64,000 nt of DNA from Flavobacterium plurextorum (lineage in GTDB: Bacteria; Bacteroidota; Bacteroidia; Flavobacteriales; Flavobacteriaceae). The stretch is from contig NZ_MUHD01000022.1 of NCBI RefSeq assembly GCF_002217395.1, positions 9,068-73,067 on the forward strand. The letters run 5' to 3'. This document shows, piece by piece, positions 17,024-26,664 of this stretch (the stretch's first letter is position 1; every line of letters starts with the position of its first letter). Below the pieces are notes generated by a model, which searched no databases, was not told where the DNA came from, and saw only the letters and a program-made list of their open reading frames with translations. The position numbers were made by a program, and so were the translations under genes.

Positions 17024-18199
17024 TTAGTCTTTTCTCCATTTTTTAGTTTCCTCAAAAATATGTTCTAAGATTGAAGCTTCTATTTCATCTAAAGCAATAT
17101 TTCGTCGTCCCATTACTAATTTGGCAGTTTCAAAAGCTTTTTTGGTTACATAAGTTGTAAAACCTGCTGCTCCGCCCCAAGAAAAACTCGGAACAAAATT
17201 TCTAGGGAATCCAGAACCAAAAATATTAGCACTTACTCCAACAACAGTTCCGGTATTAAACATGGTATTGATACCGCATTTACTGTGATCTCCCATCATT
17301 AAACCACAAAACTGAAGACCTGTTTTTGCAAACCCTTCTGTTTCATAACTCCACAATTTCACTTCTTCATAGTTATTCTTAAGATTCGAATTATTACTAT
17401 CTGCACCAATATTGCACCATTCTCCCAAAACTGAGTCACCTAGAAATCCGTCGTGTCCTTTGTTTGAATTTGCAAAAAGAACAGAATTCTTAACCTCTCC
17501 TCCTATTCTAGATCCTGGACCAACTGTTGTTGCACCATAAACTTTAGCATTAAGCTTAACTGAAGCATTTTCGCATAAAGCAAAAGGACCACGAATTACA
17601 GTTCCTTCCATAATTTCAGTATTCTTACCTATATATATAGGTCCTGTAGATGCATTTAAAGTTACAAACTCTAGTTTTGCACCTTCTTCGATAAAAACAT
17701 TTTCAGGCGCAATAACATTTACACTCTTAGGAATTGGCTGTGATTTTCTATCCTCAGTCAAATAAGCAAAATCAGCACGAATCGCCGCATCATTTTTGGA
17801 GAAAATATCCCACGTATGCTCAACCGTTAAACAATCGTCATTGTACTGAATAATTTCATATGAATCAAAATCAACTTCTTCTTGATTTTCTGTTGTAAAA
17901 AAAGCAACAACATCATCACCTTTAAAGATCGCCTGATTTTCTTTTAAATCAGAAATTAACTCTGCCAGAACATCATTTGGCAAATATGCCGCATTGATCA
18001 TTACATTTTCCTCCATTTCCACCATAGGAAATTTGGCAGATAAATAATCTTCTGTAATTGTTGTAATGGTAGAACCTAGACGAGATTCCCATTTTTGGCG
18101 GATCGTCATAATTCCAATTAAAATATCAGCCACAGGTCTTGTAAAAGTAAAAGGCAGTAAAGCATTCCGGACCGGACCGTCAAAAAGAATATAATTCAT
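17024..18199 (-). CDS. GlmU-like sugar nucleotidyltransferase with left-handed beta-helix
   Basis: A 391-residue cytoplasmic protein of the GlmU-family putative sugar nucleotidyltransferases typical of Bacteroidota. The N-terminal ~160 residues (starting NYILFDGPVRNALLPFTFTRPVADI) are the nucleotidyltransferase-like domain. From about 165 the hexapeptide repeats of a left-handed beta-helix run to about 340 (IYIGKNTEIMEGTVIRGP, GATTVGPGSRIGGEV), ending in a helical tail. The N-terminal part lacks the classic GGxGTR loop of RmlA/GlmU, so catalysis should not be assumed. Usual annotation is sugar nucleotide or cell-wall precursor synthesis. Monocistronic. Confidence 0.85.
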   Translation of the reverse strand: MNYILFDGPVRNALLPFTFTRPVADILIGIMTIRQKWESRLGSTITTITEDYLSAKFPMVEMEENVMINAAYLPNDVLAELISDLKENQAIFKGDDVVAFFTTENQEEVDFDSYEIIQYNDDCLTVEHTWDIFSKNDAAIRADFAYLTEDRKSQPIPKSVNVIAPENVFIEEGAKLEFVTLNASTGPIYIGKNTEIMEGTVIRGPFALCENASVKLNAKVYGATTVGPGSRIGGEVKNSVLFANSNKGHDGFLGDSVLGEWCNIGADSNNSNLKNNYEEVKLWSYETEGFAKTGLQFCGLMMGDHSKCGINTMFNTGTVVGVSANIFGSGFPRNFVPSFSWGGAAGFTTYVTKKAFETAKLVMGRRNIALDEIEASILEHIFEETKKWRKD

Positions 18200-18244
18200 A
18201 AATTAAATTTGTACTTGTTAAAATCTTGATTTGGTTATCAGGGT

Positions 18245-18252
18245 CAAAGTTA
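18245..18252 (-). promoter_or_regulatory. -7 element of the GlmU-like gene
   Basis: Minus-strand TAACTTTG matches TAnnTTTG. The triplet 19 nt upstream is TTA rather than TTG. Between here and 18337 nothing else stands out. Confidence 0.5.
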
Positions 18253-18337
18253 CAAATATTTATGTTTTTACTAAACTTGTTTTAGTAGTTCGCAATTAAT
18301 TCCTGAATAATTACATTGCTCTTAATTATAATAAAAA

Positions 18338-18375
18338 AAACATAGCCCGTAGTTTCAACCACGAGCTATGTTTTA
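18338..18375. terminator. Hairpin downstream of rpmE
   Basis: AAAACATAGC-CGT pairs with ACG-AGCTATGTTTT around AGTTTCAACC, flanked by A and T runs. It is the second hairpin after rpmE and could stop read-through towards the GlmU-like gene. Confidence 0.6.
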
Positions 18376-18448
18376 AAATCTAGTTTTTGTCTTTTAATAA
18401 TTTAGAATAAAATAATTTATGAATTCGCGGCTAATAAATTATTGTACA

Positions 18449-18476
18449 AAAAAAGCCTTCCAATTGGAAGGCTTTT
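18449..18476 (-). terminator. rpmE terminator
   Basis: A perfect palindromic stem, AAAAGCCTTCCAATTGGAAGGC continuing into TTTT, 20 nt after the rpmE stop codon. Confidence 0.85.
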
Positions 18477-18495
18477 GTATGATTGTAAACAGCTA

Positions 18496-18750
18496 TTATT
18501 TTTTAGCGTGTTTTGCATATTTAGTTTTGAATTTATCAATACGTCCTGCAGTATCAATAAGTTTAGATTTACCAGTATAAAAAGGGTGAGATGTTCTAGA
18601 AATCTCCATTTTTACAACTGGATACTCAACTCCGTCAACTTCAATTGTTTCTTTTGTATCTGCAGTAGATTTAGTGATAAAAATCTCATCGTTAGACATG
18701 TCTTTAAATGCAACTAATCTGTAATTTTCTGGGTGGATTCCTTTTTTCAT
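18496..18750 (-). CDS. rpmE2: 50S ribosomal protein L31 type B
   Basis: An 84-residue ribosomal protein of the large subunit. The sequence [20 protein letters not shown], followed by [21 protein letters not shown], is the L31 signature. It has no CxxC zinc ribbon, so it is the zinc-independent type B paralogue, usually the only L31 in Flavobacteria. It stands alone with two hairpins downstream. Confidence 0.97.
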   Translation of the reverse strand: MKKGIHPENYRLVAFKDMSNDEIFITKSTADTKETIEVDGVEYPVVKMEISRTSHPFYTGKSKLIDTAGRIDKFKTKYAKHAKK

Positions 18751-18964
18751 CTTTTCTTTTATTTATTGTTTTAGAGCATTTTTATTTTGAAGCTTTTCCA
18801 TGGTTAGAAAAAGGTATAAACAACTCTACTCTTTTTTGTTTAAAAATTTAATTATTTTTGAGTGTGCAAATTTACAATTCTTTTTTAATAAACAAATACT
18901 TAGCTCGCTTTTTTTTAGTTTATTTCGAAAAGCTTTTTTTATCTTCGATTATAGTGGGAATTAC

Positions 18965-18972
18965 TATATTTG
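18965..18972 (+). promoter_or_regulatory. -7 element for the DUF4199/glycosyltransferase pair
   Basis: TATATTTG lies 26 nt before the ATG at 18999; no TTG at the standard spacing. Confidence 0.55.
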
Positions 18973-18998
18973 TGGATTAATTTTAAACTTATAGAAAT

Positions 18999-19529
18999 AT
19001 GATTAATGAAGTTATTAAAAAGAATGGAGTTACTTACGGCATTACTCTAGGAATCATCCTAGCTTTGATTACTGCAGCAATGTATGCTATAGATCTAAAA
19101 TTGTTTGTTTCAGGCTGGATAGGCGCTCTAACATTTGTGCTTTATTTAATAATCGGCATCCTATTATTGGTTAAAACAAAAAAAGAAATCAATGGCTTTT
19201 TTTCGTTTAAAGATGCATTTACCACTTTTTTTATAACTACTATAGTTGCCTTAGCAATTTCTACCTTATTTAGTATCATATTATTTAATGTAGTTGACCC
19301 AGGCGCTAAAGACACCGTAAACGAGTTACTTATAAAATACATGGCTGAAACTTTACAAAAGTTTGGAACACCAGCTTCAGCTGTAAATGAAGCCTTAGCT
19401 AAAATGAAAGAAAATAGTCCTTTCTCAACTATAGAACAAATAAAAGCTTTAATTTTCAGTATTGTCGGCTACTCTATTTTAGGATTAATTTTAGCTGCAT
19501 TTTTCAAAAGCAAATCTACACAAGAATAA
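18999..19529 (+). CDS. DUF4199 family membrane protein
   Basis: A 176-residue inner-membrane protein with four hydrophobic segments: about 13-30, 36-58, 72-96 and 148-170. The segment before the third helix (INGFFSFKDAFTTFF) is typical of the DUF4199 family, which is common in Bacteroidota. It has no known biochemical function. The next gene, a membrane-anchored glycosyltransferase, begins 8 nt later, so the two are probably co-transcribed and may act together in lipid or glycan transfer; that is context-based inference. Confidence 0.8.
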   Translation: MINEVIKKNGVTYGITLGIILALITAAMYAIDLKLFVSGWIGALTFVLYLIIGILLLVKTKKEINGFFSFKDAFTTFFITTIVALAISTLFSIILFNVVDPGAKDTVNELLIKYMAETLQKFGTPASAVNEALAKMKENSPFSTIEQIKALIFSIVGYSILGLILAAFFKSKSTQE

Positions 19530-19537
19530 AAATATAA

Positions 19538-20494
19538 ATGAATTTATCTATACTTATACCGCTTCTAAATGAAGAGGAGTCACTTCAAGAACTCTACACA
19601 TGGATTATTAAAGTGATGCAATCTAACAATTACTCTTATGAAATCATTTTTGTGGATGATGGAAGTACAGATGATTCTTGGAATATTATTGAACGTTTCT
19701 CAAACGAAAATTCCAATGTAAAAGGAATTCGTTTCATGAAAAACTTTGGAAAATCACAGGCTTTACATGCTGGTTTTGCAAAAGCAAAAGGCGATGTAAT
19801 TATTACAATGGATGCCGATTTACAAGATAGTCCAGATGAAATTCCTGGATTATATGAAATGATTACAACTCAGAAATTCGATTTGGTTTCTGGATGGAAA
19901 AAGAAACGTTACGATTCTGTGGTAGCAAAAAATCTGCCTTCAAAACTGTTCAATTGGGCTGCCAGAAAAACTTCAGGAGTAGAATTGAACGATTTTAACT
20001 GCGGACTAAAAGCATACAACAACACAGTTGTAAAAAACATTGAAGTATCTGGCGAAATGCACCGTTACATTCCTGTTTTGGCAAAGAACGCTGGTTTTAA
20101 TAAAATTGGCGAAAAAGTGGTTATTCACCAAGCACGTAAGTATGGTGAAACTAAATTTGGAATGGATCGTTTCATAAACGGTTTTCTGGATTTAATTACG
20201 ATTTGGTTTTTATCAAGATTCGGAAAAAGACCAATGCACTTATTTGGAGCGATAGGTTCTTTAATGTTCATTATCGGGTTTTTATCTGCGGGATACATTG
20301 GTGTTTCAAAGCTATACCATATGTATAACGGGATGAAATACAGCCTCGTAACTAGTAATCCGTGGTTTTTTATTGCTTTAACAACAATGATTCTTGGAAC
20401 TCAGCTTTTTTTAGCAGGCTTCCTAGGTGAAATCATTTTGAGAACTAAAAACAACGAAGAACGTTATAAGGTTTCAAGAGAGGTTAATTTTTAA
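19538..20494 (+). CDS. GT2 polyprenyl-phosphate glycosyltransferase (GtrB/DPM1-like)
   Basis: A 318-residue family 2 glycosyltransferase that probably transfers a sugar from a nucleotide donor to undecaprenyl phosphate. The GT-A fold starts LSILIPLLNEEESL, with FVDDGSTDDSW at about 39-49 and the metal-binding DxD-like ITMDADLQDSPDE at about 88-100. Two membrane helices near the C-terminus (about 234-258 and 270-298) match the GtrB/YfdH and DPM1 arrangement. It follows the DUF4199 gene by 8 nt. Donor sugar cannot be predicted. Confidence 0.9.
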   Translation: MNLSILIPLLNEEESLQELYTWIIKVMQSNNYSYEIIFVDDGSTDDSWNIIERFSNENSNVKGIRFMKNFGKSQALHAGFAKAKGDVIITMDADLQDSPDEIPGLYEMITTQKFDLVSGWKKKRYDSVVAKNLPSKLFNWAARKTSGVELNDFNCGLKAYNNTVVKNIEVSGEMHRYIPVLAKNAGFNKIGEKVVIHQARKYGETKFGMDRFINGFLDLITIWFLSRFGKRPMHLFGAIGSLMFIIGFLSAGYIGVSKLYHMYNGMKYSLVTSNPWFFIALTTMILGTQLFLAGFLGEIILRTKNNEERYKVSREVNF

Positions 20495-20588
20495 CCAAAA
20501 TACTTTGCCCTCTCTGACATAAAAAAAAACAGGATCAACTCCTGAAAAAAACTTATTTTTATTTAAAAAATATTAAAAAGATATTTAC

Positions 20589-22316
20589 ATGAATATAGCA
20601 CCTAACATATTGAATGCTGTAAACGAATGGTTGACGCCAACATTTGACAAAGAAACCCAAGCAGCTGTTAAAGAATTAATGACTACTTCGCCAAAAGAAC
20701 TTGAAGAAAGTTTTTATAAAAATCTAGAATTTGGAACTGGCGGAATGCGCGGTGTTATGGGTGTTGGAAATAACAGAATCAACAAATACACACTTGGAAA
20801 AAACACTCAAGGTCTTTCTGATTATCTTCATGAAGTTTTTCCAAATCAGCCTTTAAAAGTTGTTATTGCTTACGACTGCCGTCATAACAGTAACACTTTA
20901 GCAAAAGTGGTTGCGGATGTTTTCTCTGCGAACGGAATTCAGGTTTATTTGTTTTCTGATATGCGTCCAACCCCTGAATTGTCTTTTGCACTTAAACATT
21001 TAGGCTGTCAATGCGGAATCGTTCTTACTGCTTCTCACAATCCTCCAGAATATAACGGATATAAAGTGTATTGGGAAGATGGCGGACAAATTGTTCCTCC
21101 GCAAGACGTTGCAATTATTAATGTGATCGAAAATTTAAGTTACGATAAAATTAAGTTCAATGCAAATGAGAGCTTAATTCAATATATCGATACTGAAATT
21201 GACAAAGCATTTGTAAAATCTTCAATTGAAAACGCAAGTTTTAATACTCCGGCTGAAGCCAAAAACAATTTACATATTGTATTTACTTCATTACACGGAA
21301 CTTCTATAAAATCTGTACCAGATACTTTATCACAAGCTGGATACACAAATGTTCATATTGTTCCAGAACAAGCTGAACCAAACGGTGATTTTCCAACAGT
21401 AAAATCTCCAAACCCAGAAGAACCAGAAGCTTTAACAATGGCTTTGGCTTTGGCAGATAAAACCAATTCAGATATTGTAGTAGGAACAGATCCTGATTGT
21501 GATCGTCTAGGAGTTGCCGTAAGAAATAATGATGGTAAAATAATTTTACTTAACGGAAATCAAACCATGATTTTAATGACTTCTTTCTTATTGAAACAAT
21601 GGAAAAAAGCTGGTAAAATTAACGGGAAACAATTCGTAGGCTCAACAATCGTTTCAACTCCAATGATGATGGAGCTAGCTACAAGTTACGGCGTAGAATG
21701 CAAAGTTGGCTTAACAGGATTTAAATGGATTGCCAAAATGATCAAAGATTTCCCTGAACTTCAGTTTATTGGAGGCGGAGAAGAAAGCTTTGGTTTTATG
21801 GTTGGCGACGCAGTGAGAGATAAAGATGCTGTTGCTGCTACCTTATTAATATGTGAAGTTGCTGCTCAGGCAAAAGCTGCCGGAAGCTCTGTTTATAAAG
21901 AACTTTTGCAACTTTATGTTGAAAATGGCTTTTACAAAGAATACTTAGTTTCATTAACTAAAAAAGGCATGGAAGGTTTAGAAGAAATTAATCAAATGAT
22001 GATTAATCTACGTCAGAATCCTCTAAAAGAAGTAAACGGTCAACGTGTAATTATGGTTGAAGATTATCAATCATCGACTGCATTGAACTTATTGACAAAT
22101 GAAGAATCTTCAATGGATATTCCGAAATCAAACGTATTGATTTATTATACTGAAGACGGCTCTAAAATTTGTGCAAGACCAAGCGGAACAGAACCAAAAA
22201 TTAAGTTCTACATCAGTGTAAATGCTGAATTAGAATCGGTTCAAGATTTTGATGCCGCAGAAAGTTTCTTAGACCAAAAAATTCAGAATATCATTGCAGA
22301 TATGCAATTGAAATAA
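20589..22316 (+). CDS. Phosphohexomutase (phosphoglucomutase/phosphomannomutase family)
   Basis: A 575-residue alpha-D-phosphohexomutase that interconverts sugar 1- and 6-phosphates. The phosphoserine loop [13 protein letters not shown] lies at about 147-159. The metal-binding loop is [10 protein letters not shown] (about 299-308). The sugar-specificity loop is GGEESFGF (about 397-404), and the phosphate-binding loop is [14 protein letters not shown] near the C-terminus. Length and the N-terminal tail match the longer PGM/PMM type of Firmicutes and Bacteroidota (PgcA-like). All active-site loops are intact. It probably supplies glucose 1-phosphate for cell-envelope sugars or glycogen. Confidence 0.95.
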   Translation: MNIAPNILNAVNEWLTPTFDKETQAAVKELMTTSPKELEESFYKNLEFGTGGMRGVMGVGNNRINKYTLGKNTQGLSDYLHEVFPNQPLKVVIAYDCRHNSNTLAKVVADVFSANGIQVYLFSDMRPTPELSFALKHLGCQCGIVLTASHNPPEYNGYKVYWEDGGQIVPPQDVAIINVIENLSYDKIKFNANESLIQYIDTEIDKAFVKSSIENASFNTPAEAKNNLHIVFTSLHGTSIKSVPDTLSQAGYTNVHIVPEQAEPNGDFPTVKSPNPEEPEALTMALALADKTNSDIVVGTDPDCDRLGVAVRNNDGKIILLNGNQTMILMTSFLLKQWKKAGKINGKQFVGSTIVSTPMMMELATSYGVECKVGLTGFKWIAKMIKDFPELQFIGGGEESFGFMVGDAVRDKDAVAATLLICEVAAQAKAAGSSVYKELLQLYVENGFYKEYLVSLTKKGMEGLEEINQMMINLRQNPLKEVNGQRVIMVEDYQSSTALNLLTNEESSMDIPKSNVLIYYTEDGSKICARPSGTEPKIKFYISVNAELESVQDFDAAESFLDQKIQNIIADMQLK

Positions 22317-22331
22317 TAAAATACAATATTC

Positions 22332-22368
22332 AAAAACCCGATATGTTTCTTTAAACTATCGGGTTTTA
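22332..22368 (+). terminator. Phosphohexomutase terminator
   Basis: AAAACCCGATA and TATCGGGTTTT pair around a 15-nt loop, right after the mutase stop codon. It abuts an ATG at 22369, which is one reason to start the next gene at 22387. Confidence 0.75.
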
Positions 22369-22386
22369 ATGGTAAAAAACACCAAA

Positions 22387-24216
22387 ATGAGTAATTTCAA
22401 AAAAATAATTCCTTTTATATACCCATATAAAAAATATGCATTCTTAAACATTTTTTTTAATGTTCTGTATGCGCTTTTCAGCACGCTTTCGTTTGTTGCT
22501 TTAATACCGATGCTTCAGGTGTTATTTGACAAAACAAAAGCAAACAATGTAAAACCCGTATTTAAAGGGATTTTACAGCTTAAGGAATATGGCGAAGACT
22601 ATTTAAGCTACTATATTACCACAACAAAAGGAACTCACGAATCTGGTTACGTTCTTTCCATTATGGTTGCTATAATCATCTCAATCTTTTTATTAAAAAA
22701 TTTAGCCGATTATTTGGCGATGTTTTTTATCAATTTTTTGAGAAATGGTGTTTTGAAAGACATGAGAAATGCTTTGTATAAAAAAACACTAGAACTTCCT
22801 TTGGCTTTTTATTCTGAAAAAAGAAAAGGAGATGTAATTTCTAGAATTTCTGCTGATGTAAACGAAGTTCAAAACTCATTTTTAGCAATCTTAGAACTTA
22901 TCGTTAAAGAGCCTTTAACCATTATTTTTACGATAGCTACTATGCTTATCATCAGTGCAAAACTGACTTTGTTTGTTTTTATTTTTATTCCAGTTTCAGG
23001 ATATATTATTTCATTGATTGGAAAACAACTTAAAAAACAATCTACAAAAGCTCAAGAAGAACAAGGAAGATTTCTATCGACTATCGAAGAAACAATTGGT
23101 GGATTGAAAGTTGTAAAGGGATATAATTCGGAAAATTACTTTAATACCGTTTTTCAAAATTCGACAGAACGTTTTTTCAATTTATCGAACAGTATTGGAA
23201 ACCGCCAGAACTTAGCTTCTCCTGCCAGCGAATTTATGGGAATTACTGTTATTGCCATTTTACTTTGGTACGGCGGACAGATGGTTTTAATTGACAAAAC
23301 TTTAGAGGGCGCTGCTTTTATTGCTTACATGGGATTGGCTTACAATATTCTAACTCCTGCAAAAGGCATTTCTAAAGCTTCTTATGGAGTAAAAAGAGGA
23401 AATGCCGCAGCAGAACGTGTTCTTGAAATTTTGGAACAAGAAAACACTATTGTTTCTAAAGAAAATGCTATTGAAAAATCGACTTTTGACGATAATATCG
23501 ATATTAAAAATATCAACTTTAAATATGAAGAAGAAACGGTTTTAAAAGACTTTTCTCTTCAAATTAAAAAAGGACAAACTGTTGCGCTTGTCGGGCAATC
23601 TGGAAGTGGAAAAAGTACTATCGCAAACTTACTGACTCGTTTTTATGACGTAAACAACGGAACAATTTCTATTGACGGCATCAACATTAAAGACATGAAT
23701 CTGCAATCGCTTCGAAGCTTAATGGGATTAGTAACACAAGACAGCATTTTATTCAATGATACTATTAAAGCCAATATTTCATTAGGAAAACTAGACGCTA
23801 CTGATGACGAAATAATCGAAGCTTTAAAAATTGCTAATGCATATGAGTTTGTAAAAGATCTTCCGCAGGGAATTTACACCAATATCGGAGACAGCGGAAA
23901 CAAGCTTTCTGGAGGACAAAAACAACGTTTATCGATTGCAAGAGCGGTATTGAAAAATCCGCCGATTATGATTTTAGATGAAGCAACTTCTGCATTAGAT
24001 ACTGAAAGCGAAAAATTTGTTCAGATAGCTTTAGAAAACATGATGCAAAACAGAACTTCAATTGTAATTGCGCATCGTCTTTCTACAATTCAAAAAGCAG
24101 ATGTAATTGTAGTGATGCAAAAAGGAAAAATCGTAGAACAAGGAACGCACGAAGAATTGATTGCACATAACGGAACTTATAATAAACTGGTAACTATGCA
24201 GTCTTTCGAGTCTTAA
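22387..24216 (+). CDS. MsbA-like ABC exporter (fused permease and ATPase)
   Basis: A 609-residue half-transporter that works as a homodimer in the inner membrane. About six transmembrane helices occupy residues 1-330, with the coupling-helix region EEQGRFLSTIEETIGGLKVVKGYN. The ATPase domain follows: Walker A GQSGSGKST, Q-loop LVTQDSILFND, signature KLSGGQKQR, Walker B IMILDEATSALD and switch His in IAHRLST. It resembles MsbA and related lipid or drug flippases; lipid A core export is possible but not proven. I chose the ATG at 22387 because an in-frame ATG at 22369 directly abuts the upstream terminator stem. Confidence 0.93.
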   Translation: MSNFKKIIPFIYPYKKYAFLNIFFNVLYALFSTLSFVALIPMLQVLFDKTKANNVKPVFKGILQLKEYGEDYLSYYITTTKGTHESGYVLSIMVAIIISIFLLKNLADYLAMFFINFLRNGVLKDMRNALYKKTLELPLAFYSEKRKGDVISRISADVNEVQNSFLAILELIVKEPLTIIFTIATMLIISAKLTLFVFIFIPVSGYIISLIGKQLKKQSTKAQEEQGRFLSTIEETIGGLKVVKGYNSENYFNTVFQNSTERFFNLSNSIGNRQNLASPASEFMGITVIAILLWYGGQMVLIDKTLEGAAFIAYMGLAYNILTPAKGISKASYGVKRGNAAAERVLEILEQENTIVSKENAIEKSTFDDNIDIKNINFKYEEETVLKDFSLQIKKGQTVALVGQSGSGKSTIANLLTRFYDVNNGTISIDGINIKDMNLQSLRSLMGLVTQDSILFNDTIKANISLGKLDATDDEIIEALKIANAYEFVKDLPQGIYTNIGDSGNKLSGGQKQRLSIARAVLKNPPIMILDEATSALDTESEKFVQIALENMMQNRTSIVIAHRLSTIQKADVIVVMQKGKIVEQGTHEELIAHNGTYNKLVTMQSFES

Positions 24217-24245
24217 AAACAAAACCAAGACTTAACAAATAAACG

Positions 24246-24303
24246 AACACAGATTAAAGAATTATTAAACCTGATTTTAATTTCTTTAATCTGTGTTTAT
24301 TTT
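24246..24303. repeat. CACAGATT inverted repeat, possible terminator
   Basis: AACACAGATTAAAGAA (24246-24261) and its exact reverse complement (24282-24297) can form a 16-bp stem, followed by a T-rich stretch. It lies after the ABC exporter gene and could terminate it. Confidence 0.75.
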
Positions 24304-24351
24304 TATAACTTTAGGTTAGTTAAAGAATAAACTTTTTAACGCTTCTTAAAA

Positions 24352-25053
24352 ATGTATATTAACAACCCTAATATCAAACTGCCAGACGATCCTAATACGA
24401 TTGTCTGGAAATATCTTGATTTATCTAAATTTCTAGACTTATTACTTTCGAAGAAATTATTTATGTCACGTTCTGATAAATTTGAAGATCAATACGAAGG
24501 CACTTTTAGCGAACCTACTTACGAAGAGATAAAAAAGCTTGCAGTTGACAATCCTGATTTCCTAAGTTACTACAAAACACATCGCGAGAAAGTAGCGATC
24601 AGCAGCTGGCATATAAATGAATACGAATCGTTTGCAATGTGGCAGATTTTTACTCAAAACAGCGAAGGATTGGCTATTCAGTCTACAATTGGGAGATTAC
24701 AGAAAGCTTTGAAACCAGAGAACAATTTCGACCAATATATAGGCGAAGTAAATTACATCGATTACAAAAAAGAATATATTCCGTTTGACGATTTATTCTT
24801 TCCATTTTTATTCAAAAGAAAAAGCTTTCAATACGAACGCGAAGTCCGAATTATTACCGATACTTCCAAAAGCAATCTCAAAATAAACGATGGTTTACGA
24901 ATCAATGTTGACCTTAAATATCTTATTGAGAAAATATACATTCACCCAAAATCTGAAAACTGGTACAAAAAACTGGTTATTGATTTGGTTCATAAATTAG
25001 GTCACGATTTCGACATCGAAAAATCAGATTTAGAAAGTGATATATTAATATAA
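24352..25053 (+). CDS. DUF2971 family protein
   Basis: A 233-residue cytoplasmic protein of the DUF2971 family, of unknown function. It shows the family features KFLDLLLSKKLFMSRSDKFEDQYEG near the N-terminus, SSWHINEYESFAMWQIFTQNSEGLAIQST in the middle, and FPFLFKRKSFQYEREVRII towards the C-terminus. The conserved W, Y, F and K/R residues suggest an enzyme-like pocket, but no activity has been assigned. Monocistronic, with an octamer-repeat array starting right after its stop. Confidence 0.85.
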   Translation: MYINNPNIKLPDDPNTIVWKYLDLSKFLDLLLSKKLFMSRSDKFEDQYEGTFSEPTYEEIKKLAVDNPDFLSYYKTHREKVAISSWHINEYESFAMWQIFTQNSEGLAIQSTIGRLQKALKPENNFDQYIGEVNYIDYKKEYIPFDDLFFPFLFKRKSFQYEREVRIITDTSKSNLKINDGLRINVDLKYLIEKIYIHPKSENWYKKLVIDLVHKLGHDFDIEKSDLESDILI

Positions 25054-25054
25054 A

Positions 25055-25087
25055 GAGGCTAAGGTTATAAGGCGCTAAGACGCTGAG
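25055..25087. repeat. 8-nt-phased CTAAG repeat array, left arm
   Basis: Consecutive octamers AAGGTTAT, AAGGCGCT and AAGACGCT follow the DUF2971 stop codon. The inverse-orientation arm is at 25224-25259, with a hairpin between them. Confidence 0.75.
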
Positions 25088-25136
25088 TTTTTATCCTGTC
25101 ACTGATTAAAAACTTTTCTAATTGTGACTTAATAAG

Positions 25137-25185
25137 AAAGGCGTGTAGAAAATTTTAAATTTCTACACGCCTTTCTTTATTTTAT
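25137..25185. terminator. Strong bidirectional hairpin
   Basis: GAAAGGCGTGTAGAAATTT-type arms pair perfectly (core AAAGGCGTGTAGAAA / TTTCTACACGCCTTT) between two convergent genes, with T-rich flanks. Confidence 0.88.
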
Positions 25186-25223
25186 AAAGCGCAAAAATCA
25201 CCTTAATTTTTTAATCTGTAAAA

Positions 25224-25259
25224 CCTCAGAATCTTAGTATCTTAGCACCTCAGAACCTT
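25224..25259. repeat. 8-nt-phased CTTAG repeat array, right arm
   Basis: Octamers CTCAGAAT, CTTAGTAT, CTTAGCAC, CTCAGAAC run up to the stop codon of the minus-strand lipoprotein gene. It is the inverted counterpart of the array at 25055. Confidence 0.75.
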
Positions 25260-25985
25260 TTAAATAGGCTTATAATTTTTAACTTCCCATTTTTTCGAGC
25301 CCAAATCGATATAATTATAATGCAGCACATCATTTTTATCAAACTGTCCGTTTTGGTTTGTGTCTTCGATTGTTCTAAAATACAAACGGTTTTTAGATTC
25401 GATCAAATTCCAATCTACCAATTCTTCCAAGTCAGCAGAAACTTTTGTAAAATTTTCTCCGCTGATGTCGCTTAAATACAAAGTCTTAATATCACTTGTG
25501 TCAATTTTACCATCTTTGTTAGTATCTGAATCTGTTAAAGTATAAACCATCACTTTATTCTGCGTTTTGTCTGCAACCGTTTTCAAATAAGTGGCAGTTA
25601 AAATTAAAACAGGTTTATCTGAAAGCGGACGAATTGAATCTGAATCTACTTTTTGAAACTTTAAATTCTGAAGATATCCAGTAATTTCATATTCTCCCAA
25701 GTTAGAAATTGTAAAGCTTATATCATTCACGCTCGAAGAACCGTAACGCGCTTTTGAACCCTTTTCAAAAACCCTTAAATCACCAACAGGATGAATTAAA
25801 TAATTCGTTCCTTCCATTTGAATAGGCAAATCTGCAATTTCAATTTGTGTCGAATCACTTTTTGCGACAGTTCCAACTTTATTTGAACCATCATAAATCA
25901 CTTTTGGCTTTTGCTGAACTTCATCTTTACAACTCATTAATGTACCGATGATTATTAAGGCTATATATTTTAAGGAATTTTTCAT
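25260..25985 (-). CDS. Lipoprotein with two EF-hand-like Asp loops
   Basis: A 241-residue predicted lipoprotein with lipobox LMSC (Cys19). The mature part is beta-rich and contains two calcium-loop-like stretches, DSDTNKDGKIDTSD at about 152-165 and DTNQNGQFDKND at about 208-219, both with the DxDxDG-type spacing seen in EF-hand and dockerin-like loops. No larger family is recognised. It is the last of a minus-strand group with an M23 peptidase, a TonB-dependent receptor and an unknown membrane protein. A TATATTTG on the minus strand at 26009-26016 suggests it also has its own promoter. Confidence 0.7.
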   Translation of the reverse strand: MKNSLKYIALIIIGTLMSCKDEVQQKPKVIYDGSNKVGTVAKSDSTQIEIADLPIQMEGTNYLIHPVGDLRVFEKGSKARYGSSSVNDISFTISNLGEYEITGYLQNLKFQKVDSDSIRPLSDKPVLILTATYLKTVADKTQNKVMVYTLTDSDTNKDGKIDTSDIKTLYLSDISGENFTKVSADLEELVDWNLIESKNRLYFRTIEDTNQNGQFDKNDVLHYNYIDLGSKKWEVKNYKPI

Positions 25986-26008
25986 GCTTGCAAATTATAT
26001 TAGAATAT

Positions 26009-26016
26009 CAAATATA
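26009..26016 (-). promoter_or_regulatory. -7 element of the lipoprotein gene
   Basis: Minus-strand TATATTTG, 23 nt before the ATG, overlapping the end of the intergenic gap after the preceding gene. No TTG at 19 nt. Confidence 0.5.
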
Positions 26017-26031
26017 GTATTTTTGATCGTA

Positions 26032-26664
26032 TTATCTGTTTTTATTGAATTTTACTAAAGCAAAGATATTGAGAAACACAATTCCAAGATAACCTAAAAA
26101 TACAATCCAATTTTGTTTATACAAAGATAAGTAATACTCGTACTTTCTCTTTCTCTCCTGTTCCAAGATATAATCTTTATTAGCTTCGAAATAACCACAT
26201 GTAATTGGGACAATTTTCAAACTTATTTGATTCTTAGGCTTTGGTATTCTCAAAACAAAAAAGTTGTTCTTATATTGCATAAACAATGTTTCTTTTTCAG
26301 CAAAGAAGATATCCAAAATTTCAATATAAACTTCATATTTCATCTTAGTGCCAAAACAAACTTGAATTCCATTTATTGTATCATTTGTACGATTTAATTC
26401 CTTTAAATCAAATCGAAGTCTATTTAACTTTTTTCTTTCTAAATCCAAGGAATTATTAAAATTAAAAACCTTATAATTCCTTTTATAACTCATAACATTC
26501 TTTGTCCCAATAGAGTCATTACAGATATAAATATCCATACATCGCTCTTCTTTAAAAGCATCGACTTTATAAAAATGATAAAAACACAGCAAAGGAATAA
26601 CAATCAAAGAAATCATTCCGGGAACATAATAAATCCTTCTTCTATTTTCCCTTTTCCTTATCAT
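26032..26664 (-). CDS. Unknown protein with two terminal membrane helices
   Basis: A 210-residue protein that I do not recognise. A basic N-terminus (MIRKRENRRRIYY) precedes a membrane helix at about 14-31, and a second helix lies at about 185-205 (WIVFLGYLGIVFLNIFALV). The ~150 residues between would lie outside the cytoplasm and include two cysteine pairs. Its ATG overlaps the stop of the TonB-dependent receptor gene by 4 nt, a sign of translational coupling. It may be a partner of that receptor; that is inference. Confidence 0.65.
   Translation of the reverse strand: MIRKRENRRRIYYVPGMISLIVIPLLCFYHFYKVDAFKEERCMDIYICNDSIGTKNVMSYKRNYKVFNFNNSLDLERKKLNRLRFDLKELNRTNDTINGIQVCFGTKMKYEVYIEILDIFFAEKETLFMQYKNNFFVLRIPKPKNQISLKIVPITCGYFEANKDYILEQERKRKYEYYLSLYKQNWIVFLGYLGIVFLNIFALVKFNKNR

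Noticed and set aside
18442..18717. Plus-strand open frame across the rpmE region
   Set aside because: It is antisense to rpmE and rich in Cys/Phe, as expected from reading a ribosomal gene backwards.
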